A stretch of DNA of 64,000 nt, taken from the NCBI RefSeq assembly GCF_963678635.1, contig NC_087067.1, positions 3,419,072 to 3,483,071 of the forward strand, read 5' to 3'. The notes beneath the pieces were generated by a model. It saw only the letters and a program-made list of their open reading frames with translations, was not told the DNA's origin and did not search any database. The stretch comes from Symsagittifera roscoffensis. Its lineage: Eukaryota; Xenacoelomorpha; Acoela; Convolutidae. The first letter of the stretch is position 1; the number at the start of each line of letters is the position of its first letter. Below are positions 54,954 to 64,000 of this stretch, in pieces. Position numbers and translations under genes: made by a program.

Positions 54954-55645
54954 TCTTGGTCACTTTCGATGTCCTCTGTAGTAAGATCTACCTCAATTAC
55001 TTTGACCTCGCTCCATTTCCTTTCGTTCGAAGTAGCTGGTGTGATGCTGATCGGTCTTTGAGTGGTTTCTTCCGGATTTTTATCAGTTTCCTCCGACGTG
55101 GCCACTAACTCTCGGTTGATGTTTGCCTAAGTGTGTGCTTCTCCCCCAATCAATTGCAAGAACGAAAGTAGTCTGTTGTCTGCCTCTTTATGTTGCTCCA
55201 GTTGAAGTTGCCATTTAAATCTTGATTGAACTTTTGTTTCACTGTCCGAACTGTCTCTGTTTTTCCTGCCTCCGCGACTTATTTTCCTTGTGCGTAGCGG
55301 TGTCATCGTAACTTCCTCCTCTTCGGAGAATTCATTTGTGTTTGAGAGAGAGATTCCACTTCGGGTCCAGAATGCTCTCCTCCCTTTCGTCATTTCGCCA
55401 ATCCTGTGGTGTATCTGACCACCAGTCGTATGAGCAATTGAATTTTTCTGACATCTCCTTATTCGAGTCTGTTTTTTTCTGAATTTTAATGACTGACTGA
55501 ATTGTTTTTGCAGTTTTTGGATACGACTGTTTGCTGAGTTGAAGTGACTAAAAAGTGATCGGTTTCTCTTGAAAACTGCTGTTTAGCTGTTCTGACGGTC
55601 GCGAAAGTTGTTTTTTTTTTCGTTCCGGTCGAGCTTTGTTCGTTT
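54954..55645 (-). pseudogene. RNase H to integrase linker (reverse element)
   Basis: Degenerate linker with a readable charged segment (SLSNTNEFSEEEEV and GGRKNRDSSDSETKV) at 55127-55393. No domain is recognised. Confidence 0.5.
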
Positions 55646-56426
55646 TCAAACCGTTTTGGTTGCCATGCAAACACTAAGCGATAACTGTTTTGCAACATTC
55701 CTTCTAGAATATTCTAGAACGTCTTCGTTTCGGTTGAGCGACCCAATTCTTTCTAGCCTACTGCTCATGCAGTATAACGCTTCATGAAAAGAGTTTATTA
55801 GTGCCACTACAAATCTTTCGTCTAAACCCGACTCGGCCCAAGGATCATTATATGGATCACGCGACAAATAATCGACTATCCTCATGTCCCTCCCCGGAAG
55901 GTGAACGATTTTAATTTGATATGGCAACAATCGATTGGCCCAGCGGGTCAATCGGGACTGATAGGTCTTATTAGACTTGTTTCCATCTAGTGCTGATGTG
56001 AGGGCTTTGTGATCTGTTACGATGGTAAATGTTTTACCTAATAGGTAATGTTTGTATCTGTCTACTTCCCAAACAACCGCCAGTAGCTCCAATTCATTTG
56101 TTGAGTAATTTTTTCTCGTGAATTTAGGTACCTGGATGCGAATGAGATCGGAATCTAAGAACCTTCATCTGTTTGTTGTTCTTAGGTAGCCCCCAAACCA
56201 TTGTGGCTTTCATCACATTTAATTCTTGTTTCCCGGTTATCAATGTAGTATTTTACTTTTGAAAAATTTGCTACTGCGTTTTTTATGGCATCAAACACCA
56301 ATGTGTGTTCATCCCCCCACTCGAACTTCTTTACGGTTATTACAATTGGGGCTATGAAACAGTCGCTTGTACATTTGTCTAGCTTTGTGATATGACCTTC
56401 TGTCAACAGTTTTTCAATTTCCTTTT
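55646..56426 (-). pseudogene. RT remnant fused to RNase H (reverse element)
   Basis: The frame starts in the RT fingers with TEGHITKLDKCTSDCFIAPI, reaches ITVKK, and at about 56325 jumps to FEWGDEHTLVFDAIKN. That segment belongs after the RT palm. The roughly 240 residues carrying LDL-AF and YLDD are therefore missing. RNase H follows in another frame with MELLAVVWEVDRYKHYL, VTDHKAL and HLPGRDMRIVDYLSRDP. The same deletion is present at 62.5 kb. Confidence 0.85.
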
Positions 56427-56981
56427 CTACCTTATCCTGTATATGAATTGGAATTCTTCTCCCCTTTTCTTGAATAGGACATGGGGGTACTTGAATTTTG
56501 AACTTACAATGTGATTTTTTGAAATTCCTTGTCTCTCGAATAAATTACTGAATTTATTAAAGAATTTGTTTTTCCAACCTTCTGACTGCTCGCACATGAG
56601 CACATCAAATCTGGACAGTTTTTTTGGAGCTGGTTTTTGTGTGGTGACTATCCCCACTTGTCCTAATAAATCCAATAACATTATGCATCTGGTTTTACGT
56701 TCCGTCACCAGGAATGTAGCTCCCTTCACCTCCCAGCCTGCCGACCGAAGATTTGTCTTCAATGCCCCCAAAACACAGATTGGTTGTTTGTTGTAATCAA
56801 CGAATTTTGTAAGCAAGTTCAGTTTGTCAGACGGGTTGAATCTTGCCTTGTTTGATTTTACCATTATTTCTTTTGCCGTCGCCCAATTTAAGAAAGAGAC
56901 TGGACTTCCGTTATCTACCGTCATTTGTAGTATTTGATTGTCTATTCTTACCATGGCCTTTAATGATTTTTCTCTATTCAA
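56427..56981 (-). pseudogene. Gypsy aspartic protease (reverse element), active site changed
   Basis: The frame contains QMTVDNGSPVSFLNWATAK. The retroviral-type active site D-T-G reads Asp-Asn-Gly here, whereas the second copy at 62615-63169 has D-T-G. The flap and second half (RKTRCIMLLDLLGQVGIV) are recognisable; the second copy has CIMGLDLLG. The frame runs on toward the RT fingers. Loss of the Thr should cripple the enzyme. Confidence 0.85.
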
Positions 56982-57031
56982 CTTTGGGTCTCGGATTGAA
57001 TCAATTTTTTGAACTTGTATCTTCTCTCCAT

Positions 57032-57316
57032 TTAACTTCTTAATGTTTTCGCTGATTCTGTCCCCACATATTTCGAGAACCTTTCGTTCTGCGGCTGATG
57101 TGTTTGTATCGACATTACTTCAAAGTCACTACATGAACTAATATTTTTTCTTATCTGATCATATTCCTCTTCGGATCCTTCAGATTCTTCCGCAACCTCA
57201 CTCACTTGCTGAGATTTACACATTTTTGCAAAGTGATTGGGTTTTCCACAATTCTTACAAGTGTTGCCCAGTGCGGAACAGTTTTTTAGATGACCCTGTC
57301 GAATACTCTTCCGCAT
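57032..57316 (-). pseudogene. Gypsy nucleocapsid, zinc knuckles (reverse element)
   Basis: The frame carries GHLKNC (end of a first CCHC knuckle whose CNRCGR start lies in the adjacent frame) and CKNCGKPNHFAKMC, a complete second knuckle. An acidic Glu/Ser stretch (EVAEESEGSEEEYD) follows. A frameshift near 57300 splits the first knuckle between the two frames. Confidence 0.85.
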
Positions 57317-57816
57317 CTGTTACATAGTTTCGCTTTCGTGTTAGGTTTTTGTTGTTTATTCGTTTCCCTCGTATTATATTGTTGGTTTTTTGTGTTTCCT
57401 GTTGAGTTCCTGACTGCCATCACTGGTGCTTGTTTTAATCTCACTCCAGAGTTGTAGTTGTTACTTGTTCCTCCTGTTGCTGCTGCATTTGTCTTTTGAA
57501 ATGCCATTGTAGTCAATTTGCTATGTTCGAAATTTATAGCCCTCAGCAAAACTTCTTCTGGATCTAGCGCTTCGAATGTCAGCGAATCCTGCAACGTCAT
57601 ATTTTCCATTTTCGAAATGAATAAATCGCGAACTATCTCACTTTCCAGTGTTCCGAGATCTGATCGAGCTGCTTGCGCAGTTAGCGCTGCATGGAATGCC
57701 TCCAGTGATTCTCCGGATTCTTGCATTCGTGTGAACAATTTATATCTTTCATAAGTCACGCATTTTACTTTTTGAAACGAGGCCTCTGCAAACTCTGTAA
57801 TGTCCCGGAACGACAT
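57286..57816 (-). pseudogene. Gypsy capsid (reverse element)
   Basis: A 176-codon frame with the helical capsid C-terminal pattern: FTRMQESGESLEAFHAALTA, then LESEIVRDLFISKMENM and LDPEEVLLRAINFEHSK. It ends in a Gln/Asn/Lys-rich linker and CNRCGR, the start of the first zinc knuckle. A closely matching copy is at 63529-64000. Confidence 0.85.
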
Positions 57817-57894
57817 TTTGGAGATTTCGACGTGGGGATTCTTCTGTAGAAATTGTTTTTTTTCCTTCTGTACTGAGTGAGAGAAATAATCTGG

Positions 57895-58221
57895 TTACCA
57901 GTTTCTTTTGCACCTCACTGTAAAAAAAACATTGTGGCCAACCCTTGGGCCCCGTGTTCTTCTCTCCTCATTTTCCAGCATTACTCGATCTCTTGCTAAC
58001 TTATCTCTTAGATTTTTGGCTATCGTCGCAGCTTCATTCTCTCCGTCTTGTGGTGTTTCTAGTCGTGGAGGTCGTTCTAATATGTCTTTTGGTTCCTCCA
58101 ACATAACCTCTGGATTTACGTTTTCTTTCACGGTTACTGCCAATAGAAATAACTCGAACCAGATTTTAAATTGCCCCGGAGGGTCTAAATTCGCTGACGC
58201 CCAAAATACGGGTATTCCCAT
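57895..58221 (-). pseudogene. Gypsy gag N-terminal domain (reverse element)
   Basis: Starting at ATG 58221 it reads GIPVFWASANLDPPGQF, then VNPEVMLEEPKDI and an acidic, Arg-rich helix. It matches the gag fragments at 2004 and 7965 in the gypsy array, showing the two elements are related subfamilies. A frameshift or stop separates it from the capsid frame near 57850-57900. Confidence 0.8.
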
Positions 58222-58243
58222 ATCAAGCTGTACTGAGCTGCGA

Positions 58244-58261
58244 ATCCTGCTGGCTGCGCCA
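58244..58261 (-). other. Primer-binding site of reverse gypsy element
   Basis: Directly after the 5' LTR the minus strand reads TGGCGCAGCCAGCAGGAT. The TGGCGCAG start resembles tRNA-Ser-primed gypsy elements. Confidence 0.75.
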
Positions 58262-58483
58262 TGTGATATCGTATGCGGTATCGGGTGAAAACTAATGATA
58301 ATACAAAAACGTATTCCGGTTTACTTGAATTAAGTTTTCTTTTCTTTTTCTAAAGTTAGTCACTGAGAGTGATACTGCAGAACCAAAACTCTGAGTTCTT
58401 AGCTGTGTGTCAATGTCACTGCACACATGACCATGGACAAATCATAATAATAATAATTGATACCACTGAAGGTTAGTATTACA
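58262..58483 (-). repeat. 5' LTR of reverse gypsy element
   Basis: Pairs with 52134-52353. On the minus strand it starts TGTAATACTAACC and ends CGATATCACA. Around 16-18 differences over 220 bp separate the two LTRs. Confidence 0.88.
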
Positions 58484-58791
58484 TCATGCAATTACTGCTA
58501 TTGCAGTAGCAGTATGACAATAAGTCGCGATTACGTTTCGAGAAAAAATATTGAAACAAAATTCTAAGTTTCGAGATAAAACGGTTTATTTTTTCTATCG
58601 AGACTCATAATGCAATGAAATTTGGTGTGGTGAACCTAATCGACAGTTCTGAACAGATTTGTTCTTCATACTTTACAGCCTAACATCACGCATTTAGCCG
58701 TAATAACACGTAAAACAAACATAAAACTCGGTATTTTGAAAGAGGGGAACTGGAAAAGAGCCCGTTTATCAGATATTCTTCATTGTTTCAG
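58484..58791 (+). other. Protease intron 2, distal part
   Basis: It contains an inverted left end of repeat B (58650-58770, including TTTAGCCGTAATAACACG) immediately before the exon 3 acceptor TTGTTTCAG. Confidence 0.65.
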
Positions 58792-59021
58792 CGTTGATGA
58801 TGATGGAATCGCGCTGATCAAAATTCCCTTCCAGAGCAGAAGTCTGGAATTGTGCAAAACAGGCGGCGATCACCACCTTCCGCAAGCAACTCAAATGGCC
58901 ATAGCGGGAATGGGGACGATCAAAAAGGGAGATTCTACGTTCGCAAGTCAGCTGCAAATTCTGCCTTCGCTGGAATTCCGGAGAGCTTGTCCAGAATGGC
59001 TTGTATGCAGTATCAGCAGAG
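58792..59021 (+). CDS. Catalytically dead chymotrypsin-fold protein, exon 3 (Asp102 region)
   Basis: The exon follows a strong acceptor (TTGTTTCAG) and its first base completes an Asn codon from exon 2. It reads VDDDGIALIKIPFQS, where active S1 enzymes have D-I-A-L-L-K. The Asp102 position (residue 111) is Gly. LELCKTG corresponds to the P-x-C-L region, IAGMGT to S-G-W-G-T, and LQILPSLEF to the LQ strand. Two Cys (172 and 178) stand for the C168-C182 pair, with a shortened loop. The exon ends AG|GTTAGG in phase 1. Its phase fits exon 4 exactly. Confidence 0.82.
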
Positions 59022-59440
59022 GTTAGGATCCACAAAGGAACATTTAGAAGTTTTATTTGGTGATTGGGCGTTAGTGAATTAATTCAAGTATCCGCTTTTT
59101 AGTTAAAAGGCCTGTTGTTTGGCTCATCCACCCCCCTAACCCCCCCCCCCCCCCACCAAACTGCGAGTTTTTATAGGTAACTTTTTCGTTCGCATTATCA
59201 GATCGTTACCAAAATGGCATGAGGACTAATTAGGTTAAGACAAAAATATTTGGTCTTCAAACTTTACCGTGTAAAACTCCATGGTAGTTCGATATCAACC
59301 AGTTTCTGAATGTGATGTTTGAAGGTGAGCTACAGTTTTTTGAGCCCAGAAGCAAAATAAAGAAATAAAAAAGTATGTAGAGGGGGAGGGGACGGTGAAA
59401 CAATCTTTTTTCTTAACCATAGTCTAAATTTTGTTTTTAG
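59022..59440 (+). other. Protease intron 3
   Basis: A 419-bp intron from GTTAGG to TTTTTAG. It contains a C run (59141-59155) and a repeat B left-end fragment (59210-59290). Confidence 0.75.
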
Positions 59441-59643
59441 AAGGAGGATCTACATGCCTATACGACAGGGGATCCCCCTTGGCCGAGACAAGGAAGACAG
59501 GGGGGCCCAAATGTCTGTACGGAGTGGTGAAAAAGTCGGTCCAAGAATGCCAATGGAGTGATGAGTCAATCAGGGTGTCTTACTACGAAGACTGGATCAT
59601 GTCCATAGTCGGGGCGCAGAACAAAAAGAGGACTCTTCTCTAG
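59441..59643 (+). CDS. Catalytically dead chymotrypsin-fold protein, exon 4 (Ser195 region, C-terminus)
   Basis: The exon follows TTTTTAG| and completes a Glu codon to give REGGSTCLYDRGSPLAETR. Active trypsins have C-Q-G-D-S-G-G-P here. In this protein the catalytic Ser195 position (residue 192) is Arg and Gly193 is Tyr. Asp194 (residue 191), which pairs with the new N-terminus after activation, is kept. The specificity Asp189 position is Ser. CLYGVV, the Cys219 position and SIRVSYYEDWIMSIV match the last strands and C-terminal helix of S1 folds. Stop is TAG 59641-59643. No frame lesion occurs in any of the four exons, so the protein looks maintained. Confidence 0.85.
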
Positions 59644-61984
59644 TATTTGCTCCAATTTCCTTGTCCATGACAATTGAACACATCGGCACACATAATTAAC
59701 ACATAGTAGCTGATTTGAGTGGAAAAATTTTTAGTGCTTTTTAACGACATCCATGTTTGTTCGACCGACCATAAAATTTTATATAAAAGTGTCTTCAGCG
59801 CCGGTCGATTCTAGATTTGAGTGAGCGCGCGCCAAAAAACGCATTTTTTGGTAAAAACAAAACCTAGCAAGGGTGACCAAAGAGGGAATTTTTAACTGAT
59901 TTTTTGTTCAAAAATTTGCTTGCCGCGCAATGTTTTTTGGCTAAATAGGGTCCACATTGTGTTTTGGAGGAGAGCTCAAAAAATTATAGAAAAAGATTGA
60001 CAAAACTTCGTTGGCGCTAATATGTATCAAATGGGATGAAGAAACGGGCTTCAAGAGTCATAATTTTTTGTTTAAACTTTCCATACTGTTACCAAAAAAC
60101 GTTAGTGTCTAAATTATTTCGCAAAAAAAATACCCGTGGCTTAGAAATTTAAGGCCATCTAGGGGTTTTTTGGAGTCTTGGGAAAACTCTGCGTCCCCCA
60201 CCCCCGATTTTGAACAAAGTTAATCATACCTTTCACGTCAAAGTATCAAACTCATTTGTTTAGCCTTCCGAACATTTAAAAATCATAATGATTTCACTAA
60301 ATTGCAAAATAGCAAAAAACGTGAATTAGACGAGGGACTTGAGCTCTAATTAGAAGAAGATGAAGACGAGTCGGTAGAAGACAAAGAAGAAAACGATTGC
60401 AAAGAAGGTTTCCTAATTGATGAATACGACAGCCATAATGAATAAATTCATTAACAACTAACGCTTGTCTTGAAGAATTTGATAGCCTCTCCAAATAATT
60501 TGAATTAATTTCACAATTATAATCAGATGCGGATCTTTTTACAGGGGTTAAAATTTTTTGTGCTCTTTGAATTTCGAAAATGCGGTTTTAATGATTTTTT
60601 GGAAAAATTTTTGACCAAAAAAATTGTGGCGTTTTTGATGTGCGCCCCAAGACGCACTTAGATCATCTTCCAAAGAAAAATTTTCCTCAGCTTAATCCGC
60701 TCCTGAACACATTGCACAAACTGAAACTTTAAAGTTTTGAAGTTTGAAAATAAAAATTGCAAAACACAATCTTTCCTTTGAGCAGACATAGACAGCTAAA
60801 ATGAAAGATTGTGCAAGATATCTAAGATAGCTAGAATACATGGATAATTTAAATTAAAATTGCATGTAGGCAAAGTTTTTGGTCAAAACACTGTGAATTT
60901 GGGATCAAGTAAACAGTCTTCCCCCAGTTAGACCAAGTTAAGATCTTCCACCCCAGCATTTAATTCGCATTAAATATTCTAAGCGCTGCATGTAAAATGC
61001 TCGGTTCTGATTGGCTGAAATGTGTAACTTAAAACAAGGTTAACATCCCTCCCCCCACCCCCCAAACACACACAAACTCAAAAAGCCGAACTCCGGGGTC
61101 CGAACATCTGTAATGTTAATACGCAGCTCAATAGTGAATGTTATTCATTCCATTCGAGTATTCAGCCGTTATCTGAAAGTTGCATCTTTCGGCGCTGGAC
61201 GTGTGCTCATACTTTATAAATTTCAAAAATCAGAATTTACGCAAAGTGTTTTTCAACTGAAGAATGTTGCCGTAAATGGAATACGTTTTCTGTTTCCACT
61301 CAATCTCATACGCCTCAGTTTCTGATATTGTGATTGTTTGTTTTTACCCAGCAAAAATTTAAAGAGACAAATGTTGCAGCAGCGGTTCAAAAAAAGAGAC
61401 GAACTTGCTGACCAGAATTATCAAAAAACAAAATATCGAAACAATTAACAACTTTTTAACTTATATTTTTTCTTTTCTTATAGTTTTTTTGGGCAAATCT
61501 GAATTTACCTTATCTGTGAGTTTGATTAAATTCCAAAAGAGGGAAATTTTTTAGTCCAATCTTGACTTTTTTGCTGTTTGGCTGCTGATTTTGTCTCAAA
61601 TTCACTTGAAAAAAAGCTAAATGGAAGGCAAATTTAACTCTTTTTCAACACAAACGTTGCAAAAAAAATCTCTAATAACGAAAGTTATAAAAATGATCAG
61701 AAAACTTATTCAGGTTGACACTTCTCTGACTTTTTGTAGGCTATGTTATACATTTAAAGCAAAATTTATAAAAATTTTAATGAATTCATGAATATTTCTC
61801 CAATCGCCCGTTAGCTTTGTCTACTTTTATAGTAGTTCATTAAAGAATATAGTTTTCAACCATGTTCAAATAAACATAGCAGATCTCGTTGGCCTCAGTT
61901 TCTGTGTAATTTTAGAGAGATATTCAAAAAGATATATTCTGAACAAAATTAAATTAGGACCGTACAGACAAAATACGCCGGACA
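59644..61984. other. Non-coding region with MITE remnants
   Basis: 59740-60000 and 60524-60705 are degenerate hAT-type MITE pieces; the second starts CAGATGCGGATC and ends TTAATCCGCTCCTG. 61040-61065 is C/CA-rich. No credible coding sequence was found. Confidence 0.6.
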
Positions 61985-62594
61985 AAATATGCCACTACAA
62001 ATTTTTCGTCTAAACCCGACTCGGGCCAAGGATCATTATATGGATCACGCGACAAATAATCGACTATCCTCATGTCCCTCCACGGAAGGTGAACGATTTT
62101 AATTTGATATGGCAACAATCGATCGACCCACCGGGTCAATCGGGACTGATAGGTCTTATTAGACTTGTTACCATCTAGTGCTGATGTGTGGGCTTTGTGA
62201 TCTGTTCCGATGTTAAATGTTTTACCTAATAGGTAATGTTTGTATCTGTCTACATCACAAACAACCACCAGTAGCTCCAATTCATTTGTTGAGTATTTTT
62301 TTCTTGTGAATTTAGGTACTTGGATGCGAATGAGATCGGAATCCAAGAACCTTCATCTGTTTGTTGTTCTATGGTAGCCCCCAAACCATTGTGGCTTGCG
62401 TCACAATTAATTCTTGTTTCCCGGTTAGTATTGTAGTATTTTACTTTTGAAAAATTTGCTACTGTGTTTTTTATGGCATCAAACACCACTGTGTGTTCAT
62501 CCCCCCACTCGAACTTCTTTACGGTTATTACAATTGGAGCTATGAAAAAGTCGCTTGTACATTTGTCTAGCTTTGTTATATGACCTTCTGTCAA
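61985..62594 (-). pseudogene. RT remnant and RNase H, second reverse gypsy relic
   Basis: The frame begins TEGHITKLDKCTSDFFIAPI, reaches ITVKK and jumps near 62513 to FEWGDEHTVVFDAIKN, the same junction as at 56325. CDASHNGLGATIEQQTDEGSWI follows with the RNase H Asp, which the other copy has as CDES. A shift leads to ELELLVVVCDVDRYKHYL and IVDYLSRDP. It ends where the copy is truncated. Confidence 0.85.
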
Positions 62595-62614
62595 CAGTTT
62601 TTCAATTTCCTTTT

Positions 62615-63169
62615 CTACCTTATCCTGTATATGAATTGGAATTCTTCTCCCCTTTTCTTGAATAGGACATGGGGGTACTTGAATTTTGAACTTACAATGT
62701 GGTTTTTTGAAATTCCTTGTCTCTCGAATAAATTACTGAATTTATTACAGAATTTGTTTTTCCAACCTTCTGACTGCTCGCACATGACCACGTCAAATCT
62801 GGACAGTTTTTTTGGAGCTGGTTTTTGTGTGGTGACTATCCCCACTTGTCCTAATAAATCCAATCCCATTATGCATCTGGTTTTACGTTCCGTCACCAGG
62901 AAGGTAGCTCCTTTCACCTCCCAGCCTGCCGACCGAAGATTTGTCTTCAATGCCCCCAATACACAGATTGGTTGTTTGTTGTAATCAACGAATTTTGTAG
63001 TCAAGTTCAGTTTGTCAGACGGGATGAATCTTGCCTTGTTTGATTTATCCATTATTTCTTTTGCCGTCGCCCAATTTAAGAAAGAGACTGGACTTCCGGT
63101 ATCTACCGTCATTTGTAGTATTTGATTGTCTATTCTTACCATGGCCTTTAATGATTTTACTCTATTCAA
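62615..63169 (-). pseudogene. Aspartic protease, second reverse gypsy relic
   Basis: The frame contains QMTVDTGSPVSFLNWATAK with an intact D-T-G, and CIMGLDLLGQVGIV. The domain itself is uninterrupted. It is downstream of shifted gag and upstream of the deleted RT, so it is not part of a working element. Confidence 0.85.
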
Positions 63170-63219
63170 CTTTGGGTCTCGGATTGAATCGATTTTTTGA
63201 ACTTGTATCTTCTCTCCAT

Positions 63220-63504
63220 TTAACTTCTTAATGTTTTCGCTGATTCTGTCCCCAGATATTTCGAGAAGCTTTCGTTCTGCGGCTGTTGTGTTTGTATCGA
63301 CATTACTTCAAAGTCACTACATGAACCAATATTTTTTCTTATCTGATCACCTTCCTCTTCGGATCCTTCAGATTCTTCCGCAACCTCACTCACTTGCTGA
63401 GATCTACACATTTTTGCAAAGTGAATGGGTTTTCCACAATTCTTACAAGTGTTGCCCAACGCGGAACAGTTTTTTAGATGACCCTGTCGAATACTCTTCC
63501 ACAT
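63220..63504 (-). pseudogene. Nucleocapsid, second reverse gypsy relic
   Basis: It matches 57032-57316, with GHLKNC and the knuckle CKNCGKPIHFAKMC. A frame break separates it from the capsid frame near 63510. Confidence 0.82.
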
Positions 63505-63528
63505 CTGTTACATAGTTTTGTTTTCGTG

Positions 63529-64000
63529 TTAGGGTTTTTGTCGTTTATTCGTTTCCCTCTTATTATATTGTTGGTTTTTTGTGTTTCCTGTTGAGTTCCT
63601 GACTGCCATCACTGGTGCTTGTTTTAATCTCACTCCAGAGTTATAGTTGTTACTTGTTCCTCCTGTTGCTGCTGCATTTGTCTTTTGAAATGCCATTGTA
63701 GTCAATTTGCTATGTTCGAAATTTATAGCCCTCAGCAAAACTTCTTCTGGATCTAGCGCTTCGAATGTCAGCGCATCCTGCAACGTCATATTTTTCGTTT
63801 TGGAAATGAATAAATCGCGAACTATCTCACTTTCCAGTGTTCCGAGTTCTGATCGAGCTGCTTGCGCAGTTAGCGCTGCATGGAATGCCTCCAGTGATTC
63901 TCCGGATTCTTGCATTCGTGTGAACAATTTAAATCTTTCATAAGTCACGCATTTTACTTTTTGAAACGAAGCCTCTGCAAACTCTGTAATGTCCCGGAAC
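63529..64000 (-). pseudogene. Capsid, second reverse gypsy relic (cut by window)
   Basis: It matches 57286-57816 (TRMQESGESLEAFHAALTA, LDPEEVLLRAINFEHSK) and continues off the right edge. The homologous sequence toward its start (FAEASFQKVKCVTYERF) is present to base 64000. Confidence 0.85.

Larger units (their letters stand above)
52134..58483 (-). mobile_element. Gypsy-type LTR element in protease intron 2, reverse strand
   Basis: LTRs at 52134-52353 and 58262-58483 (about 92% alike by eye, so an old insertion) bracket gag, protease, an RT remnant, RNase H and integrase on the minus strand. The element has no RT core. I could not find a matching target duplication (TAGG versus TCAT), so one edge may be altered. 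It accounts for most of intron 2. Confidence 0.9.
61985..64000 (-). mobile_element. Second reverse gypsy relic, truncated at both visible ends
   Basis: It belongs to the same subfamily as 52134-58483. Similarity begins abruptly near 61985, within RNase H, so the integrase, Pol tail and 3' LTR are missing. It runs off the window inside the capsid. It shares the RT-core deletion. Confidence 0.88.

Noticed and set aside
55646..56092. Independent host gene resembling RNase H
   Set aside because: It lies between RT remnant and integrase of an LTR element and carries gypsy RNase H motifs.
59431..59440. Start of the protease last exon upstream of 59441
   Set aside because: These bases are the pyrimidine tract and AG acceptor; starting later keeps phase with exon 3.

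Overview
This 64-kb window is invertebrate animal DNA. It is AT-rich and full of decaying mobile elements, and it carries two host genes split by spliceosomal introns. No taxon marker is present. A nematode-like or other ecdysozoan source is possible but unproven. There is no CRISPR array, rRNA gene or functional tRNA gene. Exon joins were read by hand from splice consensus, reading phase and family alignment.

Layout. (1) 1-12.35 kb: a head-to-tail array of a Ty3/gypsy-type element with a 5961-bp period and about 99.8% identity between copies. The copies share a 308-bp LTR (1697-2004, 7658-7965). Each unit keeps a gag N-terminus, RT, RNase H and integrase but has lost capsid, nucleocapsid and protease. 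(2) 12.35-20.29 kb: a BEL/Pao element with both LTRs and a 5-bp target duplication, nested in a third, diverged piece of the gypsy spacer. Both LTRs contain a tRNA-like block. (3) 20.3-22.9 kb: non-coding DNA with a 27-bp hairpin and a hAT-type MITE. (4) 22.9-28.6 kb: a second BEL/Pao relic. (5) 29.9-36.9 kb, minus strand: the last three exons of a nicotinic-acetylcholine-type Cys-loop receptor subunit (TM1 to TM4). (6) 37-41.8 kb: MITEs, a segmental duplication and a LINE fragment with target duplication. (7) 41.8-59.6 kb, plus strand: a complete four-exon chymotrypsin-fold gene (249 residues) in which all three catalytic residues are replaced. (8) Intron 1 of that gene holds a ~6.2-kb insert with a viral-type glycoprotein frame, an ATGA-coupled second frame and a tail with intron signals. 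Intron 2 holds a reverse-oriented gypsy relic (52.13-58.48 kb). (9) 59.6-64 kb: repeats, then a second relic of the same gypsy subfamily running off the window.

The most notable items are the triad-less protease homologue, the glycoprotein insert in its first intron, the tRNA-like block in the BEL LTRs, and two related gypsy subfamilies with complementary internal deletions (one lacks capsid to protease, the other lacks the RT core).
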